A stretch of 64,000 nucleotides of DNA from Eutreptiella sp. 'Long Island Sound 2002' (Eukaryota; Euglenozoa; Euglenophyceae; Eutreptiales; Eutreptiaceae): assembly GCA_964036045.1 (NCBI GenBank), contig OZ038385.1, positions 60,979,919-61,043,918 on the forward strand, written 5' to 3'. This document shows positions 43,316 to 54,567 of the stretch, one piece after another. Every line of letters begins with the position of its first letter. Positions within the stretch are counted from its first letter, which is position 1. A program made the translations under genes and the position numbers. The notes under the pieces are model-generated. The model was given only the letters and a program-made list of their open reading frames with translations, was not told where the DNA came from and did not search any database.

Positions 43316-43340
43316 AAATTCGGACTTTTTTGGTGACACC

Positions 43341-43706
43341 CTATGACCCCGGAGGCCTTTGGCCAGGCTGAGCGTGTAATGAGGGATACGTGTAGCTGCA
43401 AGGCATGTCAAAGCCGGACCCTACCACCCCGCTGCCTCCGTTTGTGACGATGATAGCCTGTGACAAAAAAAAGTGATGTTCAACAACCAAACCCAGGCAC
43501 ACACATGAGCATGCCCAATTTGGTGTGGCAAACAGAGGACACAACAAAATGAAATGGACGGGTTTGCATGCAGAAGCTGCGATAAAGGCCCATTTTTTGG
43601 GACAATCGTCACTGCCATCCTTGCCATTGGTGCTTCCATCGTCAGTGGTACTATCACTACGATCGCCACTGCTATTGCTCACACTGCCCGAGGCACTGTC
43701 ACTGGA
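43341..43706 (-). CDS. Spliced gene, last two exons, Ser/Asp-rich
   Basis: Exon 43503-43706 begins after gattcctccag and reads SSDSASGSVSNSSGDRSDST, then DDCPKKWAFIAASACKP and TPNWACSC. A 45-bp intron (TGT|GTGTGC ... ttttttttgtcacag) leads in phase to exon 43341-43457 reading AIIVTNGGSGVVGSGFDMPC and ending GQRPPGS, TAG. The second acceptor is excellent; the donor is weaker. The Ser/Asp/Gly-rich block followed by cysteines suggests an extracellular or wall protein, which is only an inference. Confidence 0.42.
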   Translation of the reverse strand, partial: SSDSASGSVSNSSGDRSDSTTDDGSTNGKDGSDDCPKKWAFIAASACKPVHFILLCPLFATPNWACSCVCLGLVVEHHFFLSQAIIVTNGGSGVVGSGFDMPCSYTYPSLHAQPGQRPPGS

Positions 43707-45416
43707 CTGGAGGAATCAGTTGGAGTTGCTTTGAAGGAGGACAACCATGTCTCTCAATCACAGATGGTGCCCAATTTGTTCAGATAAATTGCTCCTTCAG
43801 GCAATCAATTTCACTGGCCTTCTCTGTCCCGTGCCTCACCCACTGGATGAAGTGCCCAGCTGTCGGCAGCCGCAGCCGCAGCAGCAGCACTGACAACAGC
43901 AGCAATGCAATTGGCAGCAATGGTACAAAAGACACAGTTCTGAGCTCTTTCGTATCTCCCACAAAGGGTATTGATCGTAACATTGCATGCAACGATTGGC
44001 CCACCCCCTTAGGATTGCTGCGCAGCGACTGAGACTCGGAAAGCAGAAGAAATTGAGGCACTCAGCATGCAAAAGCAGAACCGCAACCGCAACCATGAAC
44101 ATGATGTGTGATGAAAGCGAGGAAGAGATTGGGTAAGAATGTGAATGGAACCTCCGGAAGACTTACCCTGTTTAACACAGCCATTCACCAAGAGCTGACT
44201 GCAATCGATTTACTCGGAGGTACATAACTCGCATATATGCTCATTGTACTGCTTGCCATGGGCTTCAGGGAAATGGCAACTCAGTAGGATGTATTTAGCA
44301 TGTAGGAGCATTTGTGTCTTACCATCATGTAACATGATGGGTCTGTAGCCTGTGTGCTGCAGCCATGGGCTTCACGGGAATGGCAACTCCGCTACGCCAG
44401 ACGAAGCAGCACATGGATGCAGCGGATTGCAGGGGGATAGTGATAGACTCAAGGGCGTGCTTGAGTCCACCCAGGGTTAGTTGGTTAGTTAGGGGGTTGG
44501 CCGAACCCCCCCCCCCAATACCACCATCCCACAACCCCACCCTGAGCTGCACCAAAAGCAGATCTATCCCCGGTCATCATTTGGGGAACCATGGCACTCC
44601 GGTTCAGCCAACCACTTGGTGTTCATGTCCCCTTCAAGGGGCTGTCTTTGGGCGAAATCAGTCCATTTGAAGAGATTCATGCATGATGCTGGCCCCCACT
44701 TTGTGGTATGTTGTAAAGAGCAATTGCCTGCAAGGTGGGCTGGCCAAAGCACTAGAATTTTCGGCGCTCTTGGTGCACTACCTTTCAAAAATCGGAGGAG
44801 GGGGGCAAAGCCTAACTAAGGTGAGCTAAGCGAAGGAATAGGTGGAACCTTGGATAGACTCACCTTGTTTAACACCGCCACCACCCAAGAGCTACTGGGT
44901 TGCAACCACCGAAAGGTACATAATTTCAAAACAAAGTGGGAAGGATCAAAAATGGGGGGGGGGGCTGCACAATTGGATCGGGCCTTCAAGAAGCCCCTGT
45001 GGTATGTGAAAACTCCCAAGTGAGGGGTGGGGTGCCACCCACCCACTGTTTGCTGCCCACCAAGGGTAAATGAAGACAGCCAAGGAGGTACCCATGCATT
45101 CGCCAACTGACCAACACAATGGACAATATGGACAATATGAAGACAACTCTCCTCCAGCGCCTTTGGCACTGAGGGCATGGGATTCAGCCTGTCCCCCTGG
45201 GGCACTTCCCCGCTTGAAATGCAGACACTGCTTGACAATGTGCTTGTGCTTCCGAAGAAAGCACCACTGTTTCAAAAGAGACACCCAAGAACCCCCCTGT
45301 GTGACATTCCGTCTAGTTGTTGTTTCTTCACGGGGCCCTGGACAGTCACCCGTTCGTCCCTTCGCATGTTGCGTAGGGTTGCTGCTTTCTGTCGGCCGCT
45401 GCGGCCGGTGCTCCTG
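43707..45416. other. Region with scattered exon-like stretches
   Basis: Minus-strand stretches at 44564-44788 (reading APKILVLWPAHLAGNCSL, ending SPNDDRG, TAG) and 43780-44061 (with a hydrophobic segment FVPLLPIALLLLSVLLL) look protein-like. No splice sites could be matched with confidence. Confidence 0.3.
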
Positions 45417-45518
45417 CTGGTGTCGTTTCCGCGTTTGCGGAGCCCAGTGGTTGGTGTGCTGGGGCTGCTGGTGTCGTTTGCGCGTTCGCGGAGCCCAGGG
45501 GTTGGTGTGCTGGGGCTG
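45417..45518. repeat. 51-bp direct repeat, two copies
   Basis: ctggtgtcgtttccgcgtt and ctggtgtcgtttgcgcgtt start 51 bp apart, and the following ggagcccagtggttggtgtgctggggctg is repeated with few changes. Confidence 0.85.
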
Positions 45519-45787
45519 TGCTGGATGTGGCATGGTGTGCCGTTTGTGCGCCCCCCCGCCCCGCCTGCGACCCTGCCACCATTGACAGGGGGGTGAACGC
45601 CACAGGGCCAGAAGGCTGCCATTGCGAGCAGTGGGACTGACATTCTACTCTTACCCAAAACTGACCTCGACCAACAAGCAGATCATACAAATGCATGGCA
45701 CTGGACACCAATTGTAGCACAGTAATCCACCAGCCTTCAGGGAACAGCCCCCAACACGGGATCCGCCAGTGCCAGAGTCGAGTGTGG

Positions 45788-47179
45788 TCAGCCCCTCTTC
45801 AGTGCAAGGTACTGCTGTGCGATCCGATCCGCCCGTGCCATGTCTGCGGGCGACAGAATACATCTCAAAATCCCCAAAAGGCAGCGCTGCTGAGGCCGTG
45901 GGCGGGGGTCACGTGGATTGTGACTGTCCAGCATACGTCTCACCAACGGGCACAGAGCCTTGGCATCGCTGGGGCACCAGATGCCCTTCGGGTGCAGGCG
46001 GTCCAGCTTATTCTTGCGGGGCACAAGATGCGCCCGAAGCACGTGGCCGTACGCCAAATCCATGATCTTCTGGCTGATGTAGAACTGGTCGGAGAACCAC
46101 AAGGGCCCCTTGCGGGAGGCCTGGGCCACCGACGGCTTGAACCCCAAGAAGTCCGTGACCACGTCCCAAATGCCCGTCGCGGTCACTGTGTCGTCTGGGA
46201 AGGTGACGTTGAGCACCTGCTTCCAGGTGTGGGCCCGCATGATGATGTTTGTGATGGGGAACTGGGGGTAGATGATCAGCCCCGTCAAATTGTCTTTGGA
46301 GTGTACCGTCTTGAAGGCCCGGCCCAGGCCCCCCTCGAATTTGGGGAGCACGCGGAAGAACGAGAAGGCGTATGCGTCCAGCACCTTCACATCGTAGTCT
46401 GTGGCGTTGAAGGCGTACATGGGGGCGCTGATGGGCCAGATGTCTGCGTCGGAGGTGATGAGGACGCTGTCGGGGGCGACGCCCGGGACCCAGGGGGCGT
46501 AGAAGCGGGTGTGCTGGGCGATGATGGTCAGGGGGATGTGGCCGGGGACGGGCAGGAAGGCCATCAACGCACCCAAGTCCCGGAGGGTGGCCTGGATGAA
46601 CTCCCCCGCAGCGGTCTGCCACCGCCCCCCCACCAGAAAGACGATGCTGCCGATGCCGATGTGCTTCCACAGCAGCACCGTCAGGGGCAGATAGAAGGCG
46701 TACTGCTCCCCGAACGTCGCCGACAGCACAACGTACACGCTTGAGTTCGGAGCCGCCGCCGCCGCCACGGCCTGAGCCATGCGGGCCTGAGGGGGATGGG
46801 CTACCGTAATGAACTGCTGCTCGGGAGCGCGCAGCAGCTCCTGATGAGAGTCAGCGGGGGACTCCTTCTCCGGGCGCTCATCCACAGAGACGACCCCCTG
46901 CGGATCGGCAGGCGCTGGAGGATCATGTACTTGTGCAGCATCAGGCTTCAGCGGTGTTGTGGTGCGCTGCGGTATGACCTGCGCTGTTGTGGTGCGCTGC
47001 GGTGTGACCTGCGCTGCTGGCGGCACTGTGCTACTGGAGCCGCTCCAGTGGACGACGACGATGGCTAAGACCAGGCTCAGTAGAAGGATCAGCTGGAGCG
47101 GGACCATGTCACGGCACACTGCGTGGCATGTGACGCGCATCAGCCGCAAAAGCAAGCATTGGGGCTGGGAAGAGAGCAT
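45788..47179 (-). CDS. Type II membrane glycosyltransferase-like protein, up to 463 aa
   Basis: The protein has a short basic N-terminus, one membrane segment (LQLILLLSLVLAIVVVHW, about residues 28-45), a Thr/Pro-rich stem with two 10-residue copies (AQVTPQRTTT and AQVIPQRTTT, a 30-bp DNA repeat) and a globular part of about 320 residues. The globular part has NSSVYVVLSATFGEQYAFYL at its start and a DxD motif in LITSDADIWP (residues 244-246), which usually binds a metal-nucleotide-sugar. This layout fits a Golgi enzyme. Donor and acceptor sugars cannot be told. The Met at residue 25 (47107), just before the membrane segment, is a plausible alternative start; the first Met lies only 10 bp from the end of the next gene. 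No intron is needed. Confidence 0.72.
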   Translation of the reverse strand: MLSSQPQCLLLRLMRVTCHAVCRDMVPLQLILLLSLVLAIVVVHWSGSSSTVPPAAQVTPQRTTTAQVIPQRTTTPLKPDAAQVHDPPAPADPQGVVSVDERPEKESPADSHQELLRAPEQQFITVAHPPQARMAQAVAAAAAPNSSVYVVLSATFGEQYAFYLPLTVLLWKHIGIGSIVFLVGGRWQTAAGEFIQATLRDLGALMAFLPVPGHIPLTIIAQHTRFYAPWVPGVAPDSVLITSDADIWPISAPMYAFNATDYDVKVLDAYAFSFFRVLPKFEGGLGRAFKTVHSKDNLTGLIIYPQFPITNIIMRAHTWKQVLNVTFPDDTVTATGIWDVVTDFLGFKPSVAQASRKGPLWFSDQFYISQKIMDLAYGHVLRAHLVPRKNKLDRLHPKGIWCPSDAKALCPLVRRMLDSHNPRDPRPRPQQRCLLGILRCILSPADMARADRIAQQYLALKRG

Positions 47180-47188
47180 CGCAGGGTG

Positions 47189-47470
47189 TCACACTGACCA
47201 AACCGGGCGACATTGATTGGAGGCATTGCAGGACAAGGCTCCCGAACCGCGAGGGGTGCGCTGCCCACGATGCCACACATGAATGGGCGGTGCGTGTCCT
47301 GTGACATACGATTTGCCGGCAAAGCAAACATTGCTGAACTGTCCTCTGGCAGTTTTGTGTTCTTCTGGAGAAATCGGAGCATGTGGGATAGCCATGCAAT
47401 CCGATCTCCTGATGATGATTCGTGCATTGGACGGACCATTCTGCCACAACTTGCAACACGCCAGGTGCTT
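47189..47470 (-). CDS. Terminal exon of a Cys-rich gene
   Basis: After the acceptor gcctgtgtgacag the minus frame reads KHLACCKLWQNGPSNARIII, then GQFSNVCFAGKSYVTGHAPP and ends SNQCRPVWSV, TGA (94 codons including stop, phase 0). Upstream at 47560-47710 another exon-like stretch reads SSACTPCGAVILRMFNHGTN with further cysteines. Its CTPCGA..ILR pattern resembles TCEPCGAGPDFILR of the gene at 38.6 kb. No family is recognised. The gene ends 10 bp before the first Met of the glycosyltransferase-like gene on the same strand. Confidence 0.5.
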   Translation of the reverse strand, partial: KHLACCKLWQNGPSNARIIIRRSDCMAIPHAPISPEEHKTARGQFSNVCFAGKSYVTGHAPPIHVWHRGQRTPRGSGALSCNASNQCRPVWSV

Positions 47471-47926
47471 CTGTCACACAGGCACAGGGGACAAACGGTA
47501 AAATGGCTGCAATTCGTCAAGCCCCTTGCCTCCCCCGCCCCCAACCCCCGCCGCACTCTTCCCTTGTGCTGGTAGCAGGGTGAACGCATGGAACATTTCA
47601 GTTGAACCTTGCAATTTGTGCCATGATTGAACATCCGCAAGATCACAGCACCACATGGGGTGCAAGCGCTACTTCGTTTATCGTCTCCTTCCCCTCGGCT
47701 TGAGCCCACAGATCAGCAACAGTCGCCATTTCTGCCTTGGTAACTGCTTGGCAACATGATGGTGGGACGATGGAGTGCATGATCGGAGGGCATGCACTCA
47801 CCTGCCTGCCGCCTCACTCCCGTTCATACTCTGACCCCTCCTCCGATGTCAACGCAACACGAGAAAACTCTGACCCCCCCCCCATCAGTCTCCTCACTTG
47901 TTTCACTTGCTGATGCAATGCTGCTG

Positions 47927-48270
47927 CTATCCAGGCCCAAATCCCGCACAGAACTCGTGCACCTCGAGCCCTTTGACTGCCTCAACATGTCCGAACAGTG
48001 TGGTGGAGGGGGAACCAGAACACGCTGACATCTCCTCGAACCTTCCTGCGTCTAACAGCTCAAGCTCTGAAGATGCATTTCTCTGTCGCTTGGTGTGTGC
48101 CATCACATTGCATGGGTGGGCCCTACGCCCCGTCTGTACCTGTCCATCCACCTCTTCATTCCCTAAGATACCCACATGAGAGGGCACCTACTCGAGAACC
48201 AATGTGCCCCCATGAAAATCAATCAGCTGCAGCGCGTGCTGCCAGAGATCCACATGACGTACTCTGCCCA
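47927..48270 (-). pseudogene. Fragment of a LINE-type RNase H domain
   Basis: The minus frame reads QLIDFHGGTLVLE, TAG (48188-48190), then VPSHVGILGNEEVDGQ. The block W-V-P-S-H-x-G-I-x-G-N-E-x-x-D is the conserved C-terminal part of retrotransposon RNase H; here the Trp codon is replaced by TAG. Only the last third of the domain is present. It lies 3' of the large LINE but is probably a separate fragment because that LINE has its own RNase H at 51.8 kb. Confidence 0.6.
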
Positions 48271-49541
48271 CCGACCCCACCTACCGTGCCCGCTTCACCC
48301 TTGCACCCACTCTGTCAGCCCCTGAAATACAATCTCCGGGCCCACAACCACCACCAACTTCTCTGTCTGAACCTTTTCCAACCGCGCCGGTTTTCATGCA
48401 TGTTCGGATTGTCCATAAAACTGTGAGCATTCTGAGTGTACACACATAGGGTGAAAAAAATTTTGGGCCTGTGCCATACATAAAAAAAAATTGCCAGGCG
48501 CCTTTGGCGCCAAGTTTCAATTAGACAATGGTCGGGATTCATGTGGTCACCTGAGGCCCCAGAAGGGGGGGTTGGGGGGAATGTTGGATTTGGGTTTAGG
48601 TTTATGGGGGCCGTACGCTATTGGCGGCAGAGACCTCCGCCTCAGGCCTTGCCGGTCGAGAGCGGCCACCGGCATCCACCAGAGATCCGCCGTTCCCAAG
48701 GCGGCGCTGGGTGGTGTGGGTGTGTGCTGCCGTCCGCGCGCCACACACGCGGGTCAACAAGTGTTGCTGGCATTCGTTTACGAGCGCGTGCAGGGCGGGT
48801 AAGGCACGTCGGGATTCGCTGGGCTGAGAGCCTTGTCCCAACATGCCCTGTGCATGGTGGCGTCACCCCAGTAGGGTACGGGTCTGTGGTCCTTTCGCGG
48901 CTATGGTTCCGGCTATTGCGCTCCAACCGCGCCATGGCCTGTGTGGGTCTATGACTTTCTGAGGTACTTGTGCAAGATGCAACAGGGCATCAAGTGCATG
49001 GGCAGGCATCATCCCTGAACCCCCCCCGAAGCAGTGACATTGGACACAGGCAATGGGCGGTGGCAGGGCTGTGTGGGGCTGCGACGATGCAAGCTCGGTA
49101 CATGGGAGGCTCTAGCGGCCAGGCATCCCATGGGACGCCATGCATGACACATATCATCACACCGTTGCCATGGTGCACACTGCGGAGCTGGCCGGTGGCC
49201 ATGTCAAAGGGTTCAAGCTGCCATTGGGCGGGCAGAATATAGACCTGCGGGTATCGTGAGTCAACTGAAGCCTACAAGTGGTGGCAAACAACTGGGGATG
49301 CCCCTAGGGCACAAATGACGGCCAACCGGGTGCCGGAGGTTGGATAGGCAAACAGAGTCAGCACTAGCGCTGCTGCCAACAACAAGTGGCTGCTGCCACA
49401 GCAAGTGTCTCCACAGTAGGGAGTGCAATAATATGCCGAGCAATACACTGTGGGTGATAGAGAGGCACCGGGCTAGGCAGAGGGTGATACAAGAAGGGGT
49501 ACTGGTGTGGAGCGGGGGGCAGTGAGGACATCGTGGTAAGT
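48271..49541. other. Spacer, no recognisable gene
   Basis: GC-rich and mixed sequence with short frames on both strands. It may include the 3' untranslated end of the LINE, but I find no clear poly(A) or tandem tail. Confidence 0.4.
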
Positions 49542-50761
49542 CTAACGGGGGCGCAGACAACCAGAGGTGCAGGAGAGCTGGTGCATGAGGGGGGCGCGCT
49601 TGGGTGGGCTGAAGTTAGGTGCGGCCCCGGGGGGCGCGTGGGTGCGCCAAAGGCCACCTAGTGAGTACACTTCGACGGTGGCGATTTGCGTGGGGACAGG
49701 GGATTCAACAGTGCCCGGTTGCAGGCCAAAGGCATGGGACGTCAGGACATCACAGATGGTGAGGCCATCTCGTACCTCGATCGCGGTGTTGCCTCCGGTA
49801 CCCTGGGCCGGGGCACGCAAAACAGGGGCGGCCCGCCACATCATCCATGCTGTCCGGAGCCGGGGCCAGTAGAAGTAGGGGCACTGGGAACGAAGGTGGC
49901 TGATGATGTGGCGCATTGAGGTATTGGAGTAGGGGCAGTGGTAGTAGCCAATGCCAACAAGGACGGGGAACATGGCATACAGGCGGTGCACAAGGACGCG
50001 TCATACATCGGCTACAGGTCGCTCTCCCTGCATGAAGAGTTGTGCCGAGGTTGGAGTTGTGGGGCGAGGGGCCGTCGCAGAGCACGAGCATATAGCTGGG
50101 CATGGTCATCACCACACTCAGTTCAATGTTTTGCCTTGCTACACTGCAGCGCAAACCAGATAAGTGCCGAATGTTGCCTTGCGTTCGCCACTCCAGGTGG
50201 CTATCGAAAGTTCTTAGGCTATTTGGGTCAGCTCCCTCCCACCACTCTCCCACAGTGCCGGTTACGCTCAAACCTCTCGCTCTGTGGGCGACTCTCTCTC
50301 TCTGTGCTTTCTCTTCGCCCTCCCAAGGGGGTATGTCTTCCTCTTCACCCTCCCCACTGGTTTCTCTCTATCCCTCTCTTCCCTTGGGCTCTGCCTCGTC
50401 TTACCCCCCCCCCCTCTACTTGCCCGTGCTACTCAGGCGTACCGCCGTTCGCACGAGAATGAGTAGGGGGGGGGGGTCAAAGGTCGGGAAGAGAGACCGA
50501 GGCCCGCCGTGTGCGGGAGAGGATGTCATCCAGGAGGTCCAAGTCCCTCACTGCTTGCAGGATAACGATGTCGGGGTTGAAGACCATGAGCCATAGGCGA
50601 AGCAGGGGGACTTGATTGTCGGCGCCACTGAGGTTGGCGCCGAAGCTGCGCAGGGGGCATAAGTAGGTGCCCACCAAGGCGAAGGTCGCTACTAGTATGC
50701 GCTGCCGGAGGCGCAGGACCTGAACGGTGAGTGGGTCTCCGGGCCATGGGGGTGTGCCCAT
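49542..50761 (-). pseudogene. LINE C-terminal tail, fragments
   Basis: Two protein-like stretches on the LINE strand: 50477-50761 (LRQRILVATFALVGTYLCPL, VRDLDLLDDILSRTRR) and 49542-49991 (GIGYYHCPYSNTSMRHIISH, SQCPYFYWPRLRTAWMMW). The second has a C/H pattern that might be a zinc-binding tail. Assignment to the LINE rests on position and strand. Confidence 0.4.
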
Positions 50762-50866
50762 GGGGTGGGTGTGTCATGGACAGCCATCCATCGCTCATCA
50801 CTTCCCTTGAGCATGTGTTGCCCCTGCCCCCAACCCCGACTCCAACAGCCGCCATCAGCCTCTCTT

Positions 50867-51503
50867 CAGGGGTCCAAGGTTCCCATACACAATCGGCGTT
50901 TGGTTCCCAGTAGCAGGGAAAAACGGGGAAAAACGGGGGAAAACGGGGGAAAACGGGGGAAAACAGAGGGAAAACGGGGGAAAACGGGGGGAAAACGGGG
51001 GGGAAACGGGGGAAAACGGGGGAAATCTGGGGGGGGGGGTATTTTGGACAAGACCCACCCACCCGAATTTTACCCCCCCCACGTTTATAATTCTGTGGGG
51101 AGCATTTTTTGCAAACCAAATTGAAGCCAAGGCGCTCTCCCGGGTTAGGCATCCCAGCCCCAAAGGGTGACGCACATAGCAAAAAGAAATTCATCAATAT
51201 GCACGTCACCCATTGATAGTGGCAGTGCAAGAGACCTGAGCAGCTTGACCAATTCATCACAGTTCCCATCCTCCCCCATTTTCCCCCGTTTTTCCCCCGT
51301 TTTTCCCCCATTTTCCCCCGTTTTTCCCCGTTTTCCCCCGTTTTCCCCCGTTTTTCCCCGTTTTTCCTCCATCTGTATCCCTTAACCTATGTCACAGACT
51401 TTCCTCTCTTTGATCCTTTAGTAAAAAACCCTCTCCTATATCCCACACCCAACCGGCGTTTAGTCGCCTACTGTTCCCAAATCCTGGGAACCTTGGACCC
51501 CTG
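50867..51503. mobile_element. Foldback (MITE-like) insertion inside the LINE
   Basis: A perfect 19-bp inverted repeat forms the ends (50867-50885 and 51485-51503, gggaaccttggacccc in the right copy). Inside each end are opposite arrays: gggaaaacgggggaaaacgg from 50915 to 51028 and ttttcccccgtttttcccc from 51280 to 51367. The whole unit of 637 bp can fold into one hairpin. It interrupts the LINE just after its RNase H start. No open frame of its own is convincing. Confidence 0.65.
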
Positions 51504-51652
51504 TCTCTTGCAGCACACTCCTTTCCGAGTGGCCCTTGTGCCCCAGCCCTTGCCCTCCAAACACCCTTACCCTCCCACTGGGTCCGTGTCTACGTTGTGT
51601 GCCGTCTCATTTGCGCACCTCCCCATGCTGCTCCCCACTGTGCGGGACCTGC

Positions 51653-52508
51653 TCAATTTTGCCCATGGCACCTACGTAAAACGTGGCATAGTTGAGGTCT
51701 CCCCACCCCTCCAAGTCCAGGATCAGCCGTTCGCCTTGGAGTAATGCTTGGCTGACCCATCGAAATGAAAAATGTGCCATCCTTCGGTGAGGTAGACTTG
51801 TTGTATGGCCATGACTTGTTGCGCCATGGTTGCCTTGCGTTCATTGCGCTTCTGTTGCTTGGGATTGTCGTGCAACGGTGGTTGCACATCGTGCACCCGT
51901 CGGCTGCGCGAATTGATGTGTATTGTCTTGAATGTACCCTCCTGAATAAAATGCATGAGTGAATTAAAGAACTTTTGTACGCTTGCGTGATGGGCCTTTA
52001 GTGGCTGCCACATGAGGAGAGTTTTCCATTCTTGGAGCCACTTATGGACATACTGTTCAAATGTGGGCTCATTGTTCGGTGCGGCCGAGCACCGGGTCGC
52101 CTAATGTGCCTTGCGTGCTGTCCAAAGGACAAGCCCCGGTGTGGTATTGAACGTGTGTTCCAACGGGAAATGCATCCAGTGTCCTGTTTTACCGTTCACC
52201 CCCCATTCCCCAAAGCACTGCACCATGAATTTGTGTGTGCGCGCGTAAAATGCACAGTTGTGCAAGGAATGGAACACCGTTTCCCTTGCTCCACACAGAG
52301 GGCAGGCGGAAGTATGGAGCCACGGTTCCAAGCGGTGCCGCACTTTGAGTTTGTGCCACATGCACTGATACGCAAAATCTTTTAGGCCAGGGGGTAGGCG
52401 TGCAGGCCAGTAGGCCTTCCAGTCGTCTGGCGTCGCACGGTGCTGTATCTTTTTGGATGGTGCTATGTGGGCCATGCATGAAGACTTCGCCCAACAGCCT
52501 GGCCACAC
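51653..52508 (-). pseudogene. LINE zinc finger and RNase H start
   Basis: 52101-52508 reads LKDFAYQCMWHKLKVRHRLE and then CPLCGARETVFHSLHNC, the zf-RVT type CCHC finger found after LINE RT domains. 51723-52013 contains EGWHIFHFDGSAKHYSKANG, the first RNase H motif with its catalytic Asp; a TGA and frameshift follow, leading to GLGGVG in another phase. The rest of RNase H is cut by the foldback insertion. Confidence 0.7.
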
Positions 52509-52629
52509 CGCCGGTGGGGACCAGTCATTTATAGGACGTGCTTGATAATGCTGTAGTGCTTGCTCATAGACGGGGAGCCAGGTACGTGAGATAAATTAGT
52601 GCATGTGTGGGTGCACGTCGAAGTTGCTA

Positions 52630-54567
52630 TCAAACAGTTGTGCCACAGTTAGCACTCCCTGCTTGATGAGGTGCGGAATGCCACAGTGGTAGTTCCCGTA
52701 ACGGGAGGGAGAGCTTAATCTGGACGCCCTTACGCGCAAGGGAGTACACCTTGTAACTGTGTGCTAGGTACCCCGCCCCTTTCATGGGGATTGGCCCCAA
52801 CTGTGTTACCGCGAGTACCTTGTGAGTGGTGAGGATTCCGTACTTGAGACAGAATTTGATGAATTCCTGCATTACATATGTGGGCATGATTGTTGGTGAG
52901 GTCAGCGCTGCCACTGCTGCTGTTCCTCCTTGGGCTGCAAGCCATGTTTGTGGCATGGGTACTGAGTACCCCCCCCCCGGTCTCTGTGCTGCGAGATCTG
53001 ATGAGTTGTAAATCCCCGGCCGTCAAAAGAAAAAAGTATGTTGTAGACGGTATTGAGGGCCGAGACTACCGATCGGTCTGCTGCATAAGCTCTGGCTGTC
53101 AGCAGCAGTGTGGGGAGGATCCAAGTCTTCAGCAGTGTGATTTTCTCTGGTATGGACAGTGCAATGGTGGCTGCAATATGTGCTCTGCGGTATACTTCAC
53201 GCAGGGGTCCTACAAAGGCCTCCTTTACTGAGACATGGCCCATTTGCACTCCGAGGTACAAGACTTTCGTTTCATGCTGCAAGCCAGAGTCTTGCATGAA
53301 TTGCAAGGCCCCGGGCTGCAGGGTGCCCTTTGTAACATGCGCCGATTTGCCTATGTTTTGCTGTATGCCACTGACCGCTAAAAAGCGCCGCAACTCATGG
53401 AAAACTTGTTGTAGCTATTGTTTGGTAGTTTCCCGACCAAACGTGATGAGAAAATCGTCTACATACAGGTACATACCCATTTTAAAACGCAAGTGGCGCA
53501 GTGGGTAGATGATGACAGCAGCGCAGAAAGAGAATAGTTGAGGAGAAAAGGGGTCTCCCTTGCCGATGCCCGCTTCTTGGTAAAAGGTCACCTCCTTGAT
53601 GGCCGCACTGCCAGCCAAGAAGTGGTAATGTGATCTTAATGAGGAGATGACAAGGTTCACAAATGTTGGTGGGAACGAGAAAAAGGTGAGGGCCGCCCTG
53701 ATAAAATTGTGTGATAAGGTGGGGAATGCATTGCGGTAGTCAATAGATGTTCAGAGCAAATCCATCGATGCCTGGGGAAGCCCCTGGGACTTGCCTCTTG
53801 AGGGCCTCCTGAACCAGGTCCATGGACAGTGGTTTAAAGAGTGCTGGGGCCAGCCTCTTCAGTGATGTTGGGATCGGAAGGGACTGCATGTACGCTTCAC
53901 ATTGTTCGGGGGTTCCGCCCCCTTCTTTGGAGATGCCACTCCAATGGTCACTCAATGCCTTGGCCACCCCTGTTGGATCTGTAACAAAAGAGCCGTATAG
54001 ATTCCTGATCCATGCCACCTGCTTGGCTTTCTTCAGGTTGAGCATTAATCGGTCCACCTGTTTACGGCGCTGTTTGTATGATTCCTCATTTACGTCCGCC
54101 CCTGCGAGTAGCCCCTTGAGTTCACCTAGCTGGTGCAATCCCATTCTGTCTTGCTCCTCCCTCTCGTAACAGTGGACCAGCATCGTGTAAGCTTGTGCTT
54201 ACGTGCTCGGTGCCATTCCTTGGGACCGGAGGTAGTGCCATCCCTGCTGGCAGACTTGGTCCCTCGTAGAGGAGAGCAGGAGGGCCACGATGGATGTGGG
54301 TGGTTTAATCGTGGTTTCCTTGTGGTGCCTGGTTGCCTCACGTTGGATGAGTTTTTCAGCTGCTGCCCAGTCCTCCAATGGTGACAGGGAGGACTCACCG
54401 ATACCATGTAGCGCGTCCTTGATGGTGTTCAAGGATCCTGGTGACTGGAGGAATCCTAAAGGACATTTCCAGCGGGGGGGGCGATGTACGAAAACCGGTG
54501 GGGCTAAGTCGGCCACCACCACTTTGTGATATGCATCTGCCACGAAGGCAGTGTAGGCCGTGGCCAA
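52630..54567 (-). pseudogene. LINE reverse transcriptase
   Basis: Pieces in order: 54567-53740 with the pre-RT region and PGASPGIDGF; then, after a frameshift near 53745, DYRNAFPTLSHNFIRAALTF (motif A Asp), GIGKGDPFSPQLFSF, and YLYVDDFLITFG (YVDD). A TAG at 53415-53417 interrupts, and the same frame continues LQQVFHELRRFLAVSGIQQN and VLYLGVQMGHVSVKEAF (thumb region). 52630-52956 extends it after another frame change. A TAA at 54199-54201 also interrupts. RT copies the LINE RNA at the nicked target. Confidence 0.8.
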
